Assembly: GCA_026400355.1 (NCBI GenBank)
Contig: JAPLPE010000023.1
Coordinates: forward strand, 25,874 to 89,873
Direction of reading: 5' to 3'
Length of the DNA stretch: 64,000 nt
From: Rhodobacterales bacterium
GTDB taxonomy: Bacteria; Pseudomonadota; Alphaproteobacteria; Rhodobacterales; Rhodobacteraceae
Part shown: piece after piece, positions 36,159 to 44,203 of the stretch
Numbering within the stretch: the stretch's first letter is position 1
How the letters are laid out: each line of letters starts with the position of its first letter
Program-made: the position numbers and the translations under genes
Notes under the pieces: generated by a model
Told to the model about the DNA's origin: nothing
Database searches by the model: none
What the model saw: only the letters and a program-made list of their open reading frames with translations

Positions 36159-36317
36159 TTATCCGAGCCAAGGCGTGGAAACGGCGACGAGGATGTGAGC
36201 AAGCAGAGCGATGACACCAAAGACACGGGTGCCGTCGATCAGATAGCTGTGGACCTCTTCAGCTTCTTTCAGTGTCAGGCCAGTAGGCCAGACTTTGTCG
36301 AGATCATTGTCGGACAT
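36159..36317 (-). CDS. pucB: light-harvesting 2 beta chain
   Basis: A 52-residue single-helix antenna protein. The N-terminal cytoplasmic part carries LTLKEAEEVHSYLIDGTR with His23, near B800, and the membrane helix carries LLAHILVAVSTPWLG with His41, the B850 ligand, at the usual spacing of 18. The Trp-Leu-Gly C-terminus is conserved. A GGAGG ribosome site sits 7 nt before the ATG. It is the first gene of the pucBAC operon and forms a heterodimer with PucA in the ring-shaped intracytoplasmic-membrane antenna. Confidence 0.95.
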   Translation of the reverse strand: MSDNDLDKVWPTGLTLKEAEEVHSYLIDGTRVFGVIALLAHILVAVSTPWLG

Positions 36318-36429
36318 TCATATTCCTCCGTGTCCGCTAGAGCTTCTTGGCATGCGGCGGTCCGGAGTGACCCTTAGCGCCGGAAACCACGCGCGAATGG
36401 GGAGTTTGAAGACCCATTGACGCAGAATC

Positions 36430-36458
36430 ATTATGTCACTCTTGATTGACAAACGCAA
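36430..36458 (-). promoter_or_regulatory. probable pucBAC promoter
   Basis: On the minus strand a -35-like TTGCGT (36453-36458) and a good -10 CATAAT (36430-36435) are separated by 17 bp, about 113 bp upstream of the pucB start. The -10 touches one TGT-N12-ACA site and the -35 falls in the 8-bp gap between the two sites, the classical arrangement for aerobic repression of antenna promoters. The -35 match is weak. Confidence 0.5.
36434..36451. promoter_or_regulatory. PpsR/CrtJ-type site 1 (TGT-N12-ACA)
   Basis: TGT at 36434-36436 and ACA at 36449-36451 flank exactly 12 bases, the consensus for PpsR/CrtJ, the aerobic and light-dependent repressor of photosynthesis genes. It overlaps the predicted -10 of pucBAC. 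Confidence 0.75.
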
Positions 36459-36459
36459 G

Positions 36460-36477
36460 TGTCATGCGGAATTGACA
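36460..36477. promoter_or_regulatory. PpsR/CrtJ-type site 2 (TGT-N12-ACA)
   Basis: TGT at 36460-36462 and ACA at 36475-36477 flank exactly 12 bases; the half-sites extend to TGTCA and TGACA. It is 8 bp from site 1, the spacing used for cooperative binding of two PpsR dimers. The rest of the gap up to the tRNA promoter (36478-36695) shows no gene that I can support. Confidence 0.78.
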
Positions 36478-36695
36478 CTATACTTTGTGCGACCCCTTGC
36501 CGCATGCCCAACGGGAACCAATCCTTCGGGGCGCAGGGTCTATCTTACTGCTTTTTCACGGTTTTCCGGGACCCGATGACTCTGCGTCAGCAATGGACCG
36601 AAGGGCTTGTGTGGCCTGTCGACTTCGCCCCCGGGCGGGTTTGCAACCAGTCTCGGCCACCTTGTCGACGTGCTGCGGGGGTGATTTGAAACCGC

Positions 36696-36725
36696 TTGAA
36701 CTTCACCACGTCGGGGCCGTATATC
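36696..36725 (+). promoter_or_regulatory. predicted promoter of tRNA-Gly
   Basis: TTGAAC (36696-36701) and TATATC (36720-36725) are separated by 18 bp, and the tRNA begins 11 nt after the -10. This is a close sigma-70-type match at the right distance for a stable RNA gene. Confidence 0.6.
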
Positions 36726-36735
36726 CCAAGCCTGC

Positions 36736-36809
36736 GCGGGTATGGTGAAATGGTATCATAAGAGCCTTCCAAGCTTAAGGCGCGGGTTCGATTCCCGCTA
36801 CCCGCTCCA
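36736..36809 (+). tRNA. tRNA-Gly (anticodon TCC)
   Basis: A 74-nt cloverleaf including the encoded CCA end. The acceptor GCGGGTA pairs fully with TACCCGC; the anticodon loop is CTTCCAA, anticodon TCC; the T arm is GCGGG-TTCGATT-CCCGC; the D loop has AATGGTA. One mismatch (A-A) is seen at the top of the anticodon stem. It decodes GGA (and GGG). It stands alone between the puc regulatory region and the ABC exporter. Confidence 0.95.
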
Positions 36810-36844
36810 AAATAACTCATCAGTGACAGGCCCGCTTGAGATCC

Positions 36845-36866
36845 GGGCCGCCTTGTAGAGCGGCCC
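36845..36866 (+). terminator. stem-loop after tRNA-Gly
   Basis: GGGCCGC and GCGGCCC form a 7-bp GC-only stem with an 8-nt loop, 36 nt after the tRNA and 43 nt before the ABC exporter ATG. There is no clean T-run after it, so it may be a weak terminator or processing hairpin. Confidence 0.5.
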
Positions 36867-36908
36867 TGCGCACTTTATGTCGCGCTTGACACAGCCGGAC
36901 AGAACCTC

Positions 36909-38702
36909 ATGGCCGAACCCCCGATGCAAGCGGAACAAGAGCGCCCGAAATCCAAACGGATCGGGGCGCTGCGGGCGTTGTGGCCGTTCATGTGGCCATA
37001 CCGGGCCATTCTGGTGCTGGCTGTGGTAGCCCTGACGCTGACAGCCATGGTCTCTCTTGTGCTGCCTCTGGCGGCGCGGCGGGTCGTGGACAATTTCGGG
37101 TCGCCCGAGACATTTCTCCTGGATAGGTATTTCCTTGCGGCCATCGTGATTGCTGCCCTTCTCGCGGTTGGGACGGCGCTGCGGTATTATCTGGTCACGC
37201 AGTTGGGTGAACGGGTTGTGGCGGATATCCGCAAGGCGGTGTTTGACCGGATGATAGGCATGTCGCCCGCTTTTTATGAGCGGATCATGACGGGCGAGGT
37301 GCTCAGCCGGATCACGACTGACACGACGCTGATCCTGTCTGTGATCGGGTCTTCGGTCTCGGTCGCGCTGCGCAACGTGCTGATGCTGGCGGGCGGTCTG
37401 ATCCTGCTGTTTGTCACCTCGCCCAAGCTGACCGGGCTGGTCCTTCTGATTGTACCGCTGGTGATCGTGCCGATCGTCGTGATGGGGAGGCGGCTGCGGG
37501 AACTGAGCCGCGAGAATCAGGACTGGATCGCGTCGTCATCGGGTTCGGCATCGGAATCGCTTTTGTCAGCGCAGACGGTGCAGGCCTTTACGCATGAAAC
37601 ACCAAGCCGTGCCGCGTTTTCGGATGTGACCGAGAAGAGCTATGTCTCGGCCCGCAAGCGCATCGGCGTTCGGGCCGTAATGACGGCGATTGTCATATTC
37701 CTGATCTTTTCGGGGATTGTGGGCGTCCTGTGGATCGGCGCGCATGACGTGCGGGCCGGGACGATGACGGCGGGCGAACTGGTGCAGTTTGTCATCTATT
37801 CCGTCATGGTCGCGGGTGGCGTAGGTGCACTGACCGAGGTTTGGGGTGAATTGCAACGAGCGGCAGGCGCGACCGAGCGCCTGGTCGAATTGCTGAATGC
37901 CGAAGATGCGGTCTCAGATCCTGTCCAGGGCCAGCCTGTGCCCAACATGCGGGAAGGCGAGATCGTGTTTGACGATGTCGTGTTTCAGTACCCATCGCGT
38001 CCCGGCATTTCGGCGCTCGATCATGTAAGCCTGACGATCAAGCCTGGCGAGACGGTTGCGCTGGTCGGCCCCTCCGGTGCGGGCAAGACGACGGTCATCC
38101 AGCTTCTTCTGCGGTTCTACGATCCGCAGTCCGGTGCAATCCGGCTGGGCGGCGTGGACCTGCGCGAGATGAAACGCTCGGATTTCCGGCGTCTGGTGGC
38201 CATAGTGCCGCAGGACCCGGTGATCTTTGCTGCAACCGCCCGCGAAAACATCCGCTTTGGCCGACCCGATGCAACCGATTCCGAGGTCGAGGCAGCGGCA
38301 CGCGCGGCGGCGGCACATGATTTTCTGATGGCACTGCCCGAGGGTTTTGATTCCTACGTGGGCGAACGTGGCGTGATGCTGTCGGGAGGGCAGAAACAGC
38401 GGATCGCCATTGCACGGGCGATCCTGCGGGATGCACCGGTGCTGTTGCTGGACGAGGCGACATCGGCGCTGGACGCCGAAAGCGAGCGAGCCGTGCAGAA
38501 CGCAGTCGAACGGCTAGCGCGCGACCGCACGACGCTGATCGTTGCGCACCGTCTGGCCACGGTGAAGCAAGCGGACCGCATCCTCGTCTTTGAACGTGGG
38601 CAGATCGTGGCACAGGGCACGCATGACCAGTTGGTCGCGGAAGGCGGGCTTTATGCGCGTCTGGCGCGGTTGCAGTTCACCGAAGGGTTGGCGGCCGAAT
38701 AG
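36909..38702 (+). CDS. MsbA-like ABC half-transporter (fused membrane and ATPase domains)
   Basis: A 597-residue ABC exporter of the ABCB type. Six transmembrane helices occupy ~30-320 (first: VLAVVALTLTAMVSLVLPLA). The nucleotide-binding domain from ~350 has Walker A GPSGAGKTT (~386), Q-loop IVPQDPVIFAATARENIRFG, signature LSGGQKQRIAIARA (~491) and Walker B VLLLDEATSALD (~512). It acts as a homodimer and could flip lipid A, other lipids or drugs. The Lys/Arg-rich N-terminus (ERPKSKRIGALRALWP) is cytoplasmic. A 30-bp inverted repeat follows the stop. Confidence 0.92.
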   Translation: MAEPPMQAEQERPKSKRIGALRALWPFMWPYRAILVLAVVALTLTAMVSLVLPLAARRVVDNFGSPETFLLDRYFLAAIVIAALLAVGTALRYYLVTQLGERVVADIRKAVFDRMIGMSPAFYERIMTGEVLSRITTDTTLILSVIGSSVSVALRNVLMLAGGLILLFVTSPKLTGLVLLIVPLVIVPIVVMGRRLRELSRENQDWIASSSGSASESLLSAQTVQAFTHETPSRAAFSDVTEKSYVSARKRIGVRAVMTAIVIFLIFSGIVGVLWIGAHDVRAGTMTAGELVQFVIYSVMVAGGVGALTEVWGELQRAAGATERLVELLNAEDAVSDPVQGQPVPNMREGEIVFDDVVFQYPSRPGISALDHVSLTIKPGETVALVGPSGAGKTTVIQLLLRFYDPQSGAIRLGGVDLREMKRSDFRRLVAIVPQDPVIFAATARENIRFGRPDATDSEVEAAARAAAAHDFLMALPEGFDSYVGERGVMLSGGQKQRIAIARAILRDAPVLLLDEATSALDAESERAVQNAVERLARDRTTLIVAHRLATVKQADRILVFERGQIVAQGTHDQLVAEGGLYARLARLQFTEGLAAE

Positions 38703-38722
38703 GCGTTGCTGACTTAATGGTT

Positions 38723-38752
38723 TTGCAGCAGTTTCATGGAAAACTGCTGCAA
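38723..38752. repeat. 30-bp perfect inverted repeat after the ABC exporter
   Basis: TTGCAGCAGTTT and AAACTGCTGCAA match over 12 bp with a 6-nt centre (CATGGA). It begins 21 nt after the exporter stop and 129 nt before the acyl-CoA synthetase start. There is no T-run, so as a terminator it is atypical; as a DNA site it could bind a dimeric regulator of the synthetase gene. Confidence 0.6.
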
Positions 38753-38880
38753 CGGTGGGTTATTTCGCTGCGTCAGCATTGAACAGACTGATCCTACCTT
38801 CCATCTTGCCCGAAACGGAAATCTGACGGAGGACCACCGACATATCGGGGGGCGGGCTACAAAAAGGGGACGAGACCGGC

Positions 38881-40782
38881 ATGATTTATGCAACTGCCGC
38901 AGATCGGGATGCGATCGAACACGAATTGCCCTGGGCCGAACGTGACTTGCCCAAGACAACTTTCGGACTCTTGTCACTTACGGCCGGCAAGTTCGGCAGT
39001 CGCGACGCAGTGAGTTTTCAGCTTCTGGCTGCCCCGACCTCCAAGAAGGAAACGCTGACCTGGTCAGAGCTGTTGGCAAAGACATGCCAGACAGCAAATC
39101 TGTTCCGTTCGCTTGGCGTCGGTGAAGGCGATGTGGTGGCCTACATGCTGCCCAACTGCAATGAAACCGTCTTGACGTATCTGGGCGGGCAGATCGCGGG
39201 GATCGTCAACCCGATCAACCCTCTGCTTGAGGCCGAACAGATCGCATCGATCCTGCGCGAGACCAAAGCCAAGGTTCTGGTCACACTGAGAGCCTTCCCC
39301 AAGACGGACGTGTCGCAGAAGGCGGCCAAGGCGGTGGCACTTGCGCCTGAGGTCAAGACCGTCGTCGAGGTTGACCTGCTGCGCTACATGTCCGGGGTCA
39401 AGTCACTGATCGTGCCGCTGATCCGGCCCAAGAATCCGATTACCCATCAGGCCCGCGTCATCAACTTCAATGCTGAAATTGCCAAGCAGCCCAAGACGCT
39501 TGGCTTTGCGGACAGCAAAGGCGACCGGGTTGCCTGCTATTTCCACACCGGCGGCACGACGGGAATGCCCAAGGTCGCGCAGCATCTGTATTCCGGGATC
39601 ATCTACAATGGCTGGCTGGGGCACCGTCTGCTGTTCACCGAAAAGGACACGATGATCTGTCCGCTGCCGATGTTCCACGTCTTTGCGGCGATCGTCTGCA
39701 TGGGGGCATCCATCTCCTCCGGTGCGCATATCGTGTTTCCTACGCCGCAGGGCTATCGCGGCGACGGGGTAATGGACAACTTCTGGAAACTGATTGAGCG
39801 CTACAAGGTCACCTTCCTGATCACAGTCCCCACGGCCATGTCGGCGCTCATGCAGCGGCCGGTGAATGCCGATATCTCCACGCTCAAGCTGGCGTTCTGC
39901 GGCTCGGCGCCCTTGCCGGTCGAGCTTTACAAGCGGTTCGAAAAGGCTGCAGGCGTCACGATCTGCGAAGGCTATGGCCTGACCGAAGCGACCTGCCTTG
40001 TGTCGATCAACCCGCCCGACGGGGAAAAGAAGATCGGGTCTGTCGGCCTGCCCTTCCCCTATACCAGGGTGCGGATCATCAATCCGAATACCAAGATGGA
40101 CTGTGCCACGGATGAGGTGGGCGAAATCTGTATTTCGTCGCCTGGCGTCTATGGCGGCCGGACCTATACCGAGGCCGACAAGAACGCGGACCTCTTCTAC
40201 CGCTGGCCCGAGAACGAGGCGCATTTCCTGCGGACGGGCGATCTGGGCCGGATCGACGGTGACGGGTATCTTTGGATCACCGGGCGGGCTAAGGATCTGA
40301 TTATCCGTGGCGGCCACAACATCGACCCCGCCGAGATCGAAGAGGCGATGGCCGCCCATCCGGCAGTGGCCTTTGCCGGGGCTATAGGCCAGCCTGACGC
40401 CCATTCGGGCGAGGTTGCTTGCGTCTATGTCGAACTGGTCAAGGGGGTGACTATATCGGACGCCGAACTGATGCAGTTCGCCAAGGAGCAAATCCAAGAA
40501 CGCGCCGCACATCCCAAGCATCTGGAGATCATGGCCGACCTGCCCAAGACAGCCGTTGGCAAGATCTTCAAACCAGACCTGCGGCGGATGGCGATCAAGC
40601 GGGTCTACAACGCCGCTTTGGCGAATGCCGACGTCGCGGCCGAGGTCGTCGAGGTAATCGAGGACAAGAAGCGTGGCCTTGTTGCCCGGATCGCCAAGAC
40701 GGGCACATCGACAGACGAAGATGTGGTCAAGGCGCTCGGTGCCTATACCCGCCCGTGGGAGTGGGCGAAGGCGTCAGTCTGA
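38881..40782 (+). CDS. AMP-forming acyl-CoA synthetase
   Basis: A 633-residue ANL-superfamily enzyme that activates a carboxylic acid with ATP and CoA. Motifs: P-loop FHTGGTTGMPK (~221-231), YGLTEAT (~365), TGDLGRIDGDGYLWITGR (~453-470), RGGHNIDPAEIEE with the hinge, and KTAVGKIFKP with the catalytic Lys (~561). Length is longer than fatty acyl-CoA ligases of ~550 residues because of ~40-70 extra N- and C-terminal residues. Its last three codons overlap the convergent SorC regulator gene. Given beta-oxidation genes at 25-33 kb, a medium- or long-chain fatty acid is a fair guess; the acid is not determined by sequence. Confidence 0.9.
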   Translation: MIYATAADRDAIEHELPWAERDLPKTTFGLLSLTAGKFGSRDAVSFQLLAAPTSKKETLTWSELLAKTCQTANLFRSLGVGEGDVVAYMLPNCNETVLTYLGGQIAGIVNPINPLLEAEQIASILRETKAKVLVTLRAFPKTDVSQKAAKAVALAPEVKTVVEVDLLRYMSGVKSLIVPLIRPKNPITHQARVINFNAEIAKQPKTLGFADSKGDRVACYFHTGGTTGMPKVAQHLYSGIIYNGWLGHRLLFTEKDTMICPLPMFHVFAAIVCMGASISSGAHIVFPTPQGYRGDGVMDNFWKLIERYKVTFLITVPTAMSALMQRPVNADISTLKLAFCGSAPLPVELYKRFEKAAGVTICEGYGLTEATCLVSINPPDGEKKIGSVGLPFPYTRVRIINPNTKMDCATDEVGEICISSPGVYGGRTYTEADKNADLFYRWPENEAHFLRTGDLGRIDGDGYLWITGRAKDLIIRGGHNIDPAEIEEAMAAHPAVAFAGAIGQPDAHSGEVACVYVELVKGVTISDAELMQFAKEQIQERAAHPKHLEIMADLPKTAVGKIFKPDLRRMAIKRVYNAALANADVAAEVVEVIEDKKRGLVARIAKTGTSTDEDVVKALGAYTRPWEWAKASV

Positions 40783-41682
40783 GACAGCAAGGCTGGCGAG
40801 AATGGCCTCGGCGGTGGCGACATCTGTCACCAGCGCCGAGATCAGCCGGGCCCGGGCCGCGCCGACGATGGCCTGCGCCTTTGCCGGGCCTGCGGCCACA
40901 CCGATGCAAAGCCGGGCCGCGCGCAGCTGGTCGGGCGAAGCAGCAATCAGCCGGGCCGCTCCTTCCCAATCAATCAGGTTGCCCTGCGCGTCATAGTAGT
41001 GGCGGATCACGTCGCCTGCGACTTCGGGCAGGGACCTTTCGCAGGCGGTGGCGACGCTCGCCTCTGGCGGGTTCAGGGCAGGGGGCAGGCCCACGCCCAT
41101 GATGGCAATGTCGATCCGGTCCCACAGCGCGACCGGCTTCTGAATGGCCGGGTCGGACAGAAATGACGCCCGCGTTTCTGCAGACGGCAGATAAGGCGCA
41201 TGGATGAAATGCGGCTTGCCGCCCAGTTGCGCCGCGGCATGGCGGATGAATTCGTTGATCTGAAAATGCTCGGCCTGCTGTTGCAACCCACCGGTTGCCG
41301 GCACAACATGGACCGCTGACAGCGTTGGCAGTCCGGTCTCCAGGACGGCCCGGATCGCCCGGCCCCAGCCGATGGCGATCACCGCGCCCGGTTGCGGCGC
41401 GGCCGTCAATAGAATCTGGCCCAGAGGCGTAGCCAGCGCAGCGGGAAGGGACGATGCGGGCAAGTCACTCACACTCACCGATTTTAGCCCGAGCCGTTGT
41501 GCCAGTCGTTCGCCCAGCGCATCCGGTTCAACCGGGTCACGCACCTCGATCCTTACGATCCCTTCGGCACGGGCGCGGGCCAGAATGCGCGAGATCGTCG
41601 CCGTCGACAGGCCAAGCTGCCGCGCGATCTTGACCTGAGACAGGTCGGCCACGTAATGCAACCGCGCCACTGTGTAGAGCAT
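40774..41682 (-). CDS. SorC/DeoR-family sugar-binding transcriptional regulator
   Basis: A 302-residue regulator. The N-terminal helix-turn-helix (VADLSQVKIARQLGLSTATI, ~12-31) is followed by the effector domain of the SorC family (~55-300) with GAVIAIGWGRAI and IAIMGVGLPPA, which binds phosphorylated sugars. The frame may really start up to 14 codons earlier, since family members usually have a short lead-in, but no ATG or GTG is visible there. It is divergent from the aldolase/kinase pair and an inverted repeat lies between them, so it probably controls those genes in response to a sugar phosphate. Confidence 0.9.
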   Translation of the reverse strand: MLYTVARLHYVADLSQVKIARQLGLSTATISRILARARAEGIVRIEVRDPVEPDALGERLAQRLGLKSVSVSDLPASSLPAALATPLGQILLTAAPQPGAVIAIGWGRAIRAVLETGLPTLSAVHVVPATGGLQQQAEHFQINEFIRHAAAQLGGKPHFIHAPYLPSAETRASFLSDPAIQKPVALWDRIDIAIMGVGLPPALNPPEASVATACERSLPEVAGDVIRHYYDAQGNLIDWEGAARLIAASPDQLRAARLCIGVAAGPAKAQAIVGAARARLISALVTDVATAEAILASLAVSD

Positions 41683-41724
41683 GGCGCGGCTTTCGCTGGC
41701 GTCTGGTCCGGGCGCGGAGGTCAG

Positions 41725-41745
41725 GTTGCAATTCCTTTCTGCAAC
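41725..41745. promoter_or_regulatory. inverted repeat between SorC regulator and aldolase
   Basis: GTTGCA (41725-41730) and TGCAAC (41740-41745) form a perfect 6-bp inverted repeat with a 9-bp spacer, in the divergent promoter region 43 bp from the regulator start and 84 bp from the aldolase start. It is a good candidate operator for the SorC protein; binding is inferred. Confidence 0.5.
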
Positions 41746-41828
41746 GTGTTACATCGAGGGGCCTTGTGGGTTATCGCCGAAACGCGATCCTGTGGCAATG
41801 GGCGGGCTTCGGGACAGGGGATGTGCAG

Positions 41829-42728
41829 ATGGCACCGATGACGACGGCGGAACGGCGTGGCTATCAGCAGATCTGTGGGGCGGACGGGGCGATGATGGTC
41901 ATCGCCTGTGACCAGCGCGGCGGCATGCGCGACGTTCTGGCCAGGACACCCGAGGCGCGGGCTGCCATCACCAACGCCATGTTGGGTGAGACCAAGATGG
42001 ACATCGCCAAGCATCTCGCCTTTCACGCTGGTTGCGTTCTGGTCGACCCGCTTTGCGCTGTGCCTGCCATCGTCGACACAGGCGTGCTCGACCGTACAAC
42101 CGCGCTGCTTATCGGGCTTGATGCCTCGGGGTTTGATCTCACCCCCGAAGGCTATCGCCTGTCGAATATGGTGCCCGGCATCACGGCGCGGCGAGTGCGA
42201 GAGTTGGGTGGCACGGGCGGCAAGGTCATGGTCTATCTTCGGTCCGACACGCCGGGTGCAGATGACCACAACATCGCGCTCCTGAAAGAGGTCATCGCAG
42301 ATTTCGCTGCCGAGGATCTGCTGCTAGTCGTCGAATTCCTGACCTACGCCCTCTCGGGCGAAACACCCGAGGACTACAAGGCCAGGACCCCCGTCCTGAT
42401 CGAAGGCGGGTCGCAGGTCTGCCTTGATCTGGGTGCCAAGCTGCTCAAGATCCCGTTCCCCGGCACAGCAGAATCCTGCGCCGCCGTCACCGCCATGTGT
42501 GGCGATGTTCCCTGGGCGGTGCTATCGGCCGGGGTCGACCATGCGACATTCCTCGGACAGGTTGAAACGGCCATGGCGGCGGGTGCGTCTGGCGTGATAG
42601 CGGGGCGGTCTTTGTGGAAGGACTGCATCTCGCTTGACCGGGCGGTCACGAAGGACCAGCTTGAAACTATCGCCGTACCGCGCCTGCGCGAGATTCAGGC
42701 CGTCATCGCAAAGCATTTCCCCGGCTGA
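41829..42728 (+). CDS. LacD-like/DeoC-FbaB superfamily aldolase
   Basis: A 299-residue TIM-barrel protein similar to tagatose-1,6-bisphosphate aldolase (LacD type) and to related class I aldolases. Notable blocks: MMVIACDQRGGMRDVL at the N-terminus, HAGCVLVDPLCAVPAIV, LLLVVEFLTYALSGETPEDY, and AKLLKIPFPG with a probable Schiff-base Lys, then VLSAGVDHATFLGQVETAMA and AGASGVIAGRSLWKD for phosphate binding. It may split a ketose bisphosphate or a 2-keto-3-deoxy acid phosphate. The frame opens at 41766 but MAPMTTAERRGYQQI at 41829 is the natural start. It is 2 bp ahead of the fusion kinase gene, with which it must share an operon. Confidence 0.85.
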   Translation: MAPMTTAERRGYQQICGADGAMMVIACDQRGGMRDVLARTPEARAAITNAMLGETKMDIAKHLAFHAGCVLVDPLCAVPAIVDTGVLDRTTALLIGLDASGFDLTPEGYRLSNMVPGITARRVRELGGTGGKVMVYLRSDTPGADDHNIALLKEVIADFAAEDLLLVVEFLTYALSGETPEDYKARTPVLIEGGSQVCLDLGAKLLKIPFPGTAESCAAVTAMCGDVPWAVLSAGVDHATFLGQVETAMAAGASGVIAGRSLWKDCISLDRAVTKDQLETIAVPRLREIQAVIAKHFPG

Positions 42729-42730
42729 GC

Positions 42731-44203
42731 ATGGAGCGGCTTTCCATCGGGATCGATATCGGCGGCACGCATCTGCGCGCGGCCGTCGTGTCGGACGATG
42801 GCCGGATCCTGGCCCGCGCCCGCCGCGCCAGTTCGCCCAATCCGCAGTCCGTTCTGGCCCGCTGTCTTGACCTGATCGCGGAAATCAATCTGCCCGGCGT
42901 CCGGTCTATCGGAATCGGCGTCCCTGGGCAGGTGGACGCGCTGGCCCGCAAGGTGCTGTCGGGGGGCTATGTAGACCTGTCCTCTTTGCCCTTCGCCGAT
43001 CTGGTGGAACAGGGCGCGGGCCTGCCTTTGGCGGTCGAGAATGATGCGACAATGGCCTTGCTGGCCGAAGCGGCCTTTGGTGCGGCCAAGGGGTTCAGGA
43101 CAGCTGTTATGCTGACCATCGGCACCGGGATCGGTGGGGCGATCATCGAAGATGGCCGGGTCGTCAGGGGCCGGGCCACGGCGGGGCAACTCGGGCATAT
43201 CGTGGTCGATCCCATGGGCCGTCCTTGCGTCTGCGGGCGCAGGGGTTGCGTTGAAACGGTCAGCGCGGGCACGGCCTTTGGCATCCATCTGGCCGAGGCG
43301 GGATTGTCACCCGACCTTCAGGCACAAGACTTGCTGGCCCGCAGCGATGGCCCGGCACTTCAAGTTCTTGACCGCTGGGCGCGGCCACTGCGAGCGGCAG
43401 TCGACAGCCTGATCACGATGGTGAACCCGGATCGGGTCATCATCGGTGGCGGGGCAGGCCCGGGCATGGTCGCAGCCCTCGCACGCATTCCGGCTGCGCC
43501 GTCATGGTTCGACGCTGATGTTGTCGGCGCCGCACTGGGCGATGATGCCGGCGTAATCGGGGCTGCGCTGGCCGGATTGAGGGTGGCTCGGGGCAGCGGC
43601 AAACGGCTCGTGATGGTGAACGGCGTTCCTGCCAGCGGCAAGAGCGGCGTCGCCCGCACATTGTCTGATGCGCTGGGCTGGCCGCTTCTGGCTCTCGACA
43701 CGGTCAAGACGCCGTTCCTTACGGAACTCGCCCCGGTTGACCGGCTGATGAACCGGACACTGGGGCGGGCCAGCTACAATGCGATATTTGACTTGATCCG
43801 TGATGCCCCCGCCGGGTCCTGTTTTGTAATGGACGCATGGTTCGGCTTCCAGCCCGCCGAAATCCTGGCAGCTGGCCTCGAACAGGCTGGGGTCACTGAA
43901 CTTGCTGAACTCTGGTGCCACGCGCCCCCGCACGTCATCGGCCAGCGCTATGCTGACCGTGTGGCAAACCGCACCCCCGGCCACCCCGGCCTTGATTATG
44001 TACCCGAACTTGTCGCACTTGCCGAACGCGCCACGCCGACAGGACGCGGCCCGCTTCTCCGGATCGACACAACGACCCCGATCAATCTCGAAGAAATCGG
44101 CAATTGGCTGGCGCAGGCCTTTCCCCAAACCTGGCTGTTCCAGCTTCTTCCGGCTACAAATACCCATGGAGAGCCGAAGGCGGGGGGCAGAGCCCCTCTC
44201 TAG
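42731..44203 (+). CDS. fusion of ROK sugar kinase and P-loop kinase
   Basis: A 490-residue two-domain protein. Residues ~4-285 are a ROK kinase: ATP loop GIDIGGTHLRAAVV, GTGIGGAIIEDGR, the HxCxxCxxGCxE-like zinc motif within GHIVVDPMGRPCVCGRRGCV, and NPDRVIIGGGAGPG. Residues ~293-475 are a separate P-loop kinase resembling gluconokinase/chloramphenicol-phosphotransferase-type enzymes, with Walker A GVPASGKSG (~297-305) and DAWFGFQPAEI. ROK kinases normally end near 300, so this is a genuine fusion, perhaps giving two phosphorylation steps. The C-terminal ~18 residues (LPATNTHGEPKAGGRAPL) are encoded by a dispersed repeat element. The aldolase is 2 bp upstream; the SDR gene converges with a 4-bp overlap. 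Confidence 0.88.
   Translation: MERLSIGIDIGGTHLRAAVVSDDGRILARARRASSPNPQSVLARCLDLIAEINLPGVRSIGIGVPGQVDALARKVLSGGYVDLSSLPFADLVEQGAGLPLAVENDATMALLAEAAFGAAKGFRTAVMLTIGTGIGGAIIEDGRVVRGRATAGQLGHIVVDPMGRPCVCGRRGCVETVSAGTAFGIHLAEAGLSPDLQAQDLLARSDGPALQVLDRWARPLRAAVDSLITMVNPDRVIIGGGAGPGMVAALARIPAAPSWFDADVVGAALGDDAGVIGAALAGLRVARGSGKRLVMVNGVPASGKSGVARTLSDALGWPLLALDTVKTPFLTELAPVDRLMNRTLGRASYNAIFDLIRDAPAGSCFVMDAWFGFQPAEILAAGLEQAGVTELAELWCHAPPHVIGQRYADRVANRTPGHPGLDYVPELVALAERATPTGRGPLLRIDTTTPINLEEIGNWLAQAFPQTWLFQLLPATNTHGEPKAGGRAPL
44143..44202. repeat. dispersed GC-rich intergenic element, copy 2 (inside a coding end)
   Basis: The stretch CTTCTTCCGGCTACAAATA followed by GGCGGGGGGCAGAGCCCC has the same order as the copies at 8471 and 51089: CTTCT, AAATA, then GGGGC-AGA-GCCCC hairpin (44184-44196). 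Here it forms the last codons and stop region of the fusion kinase. Confidence 0.5.

Noticed and set aside
36587..36820. A 77-residue minus-strand ORF starting MSYFGAGSGNRTRAL.
   Set aside because: It is antisense to the tRNA-Gly gene; GNRTR-type ORFs opposite tRNA genes are a well-known false call.
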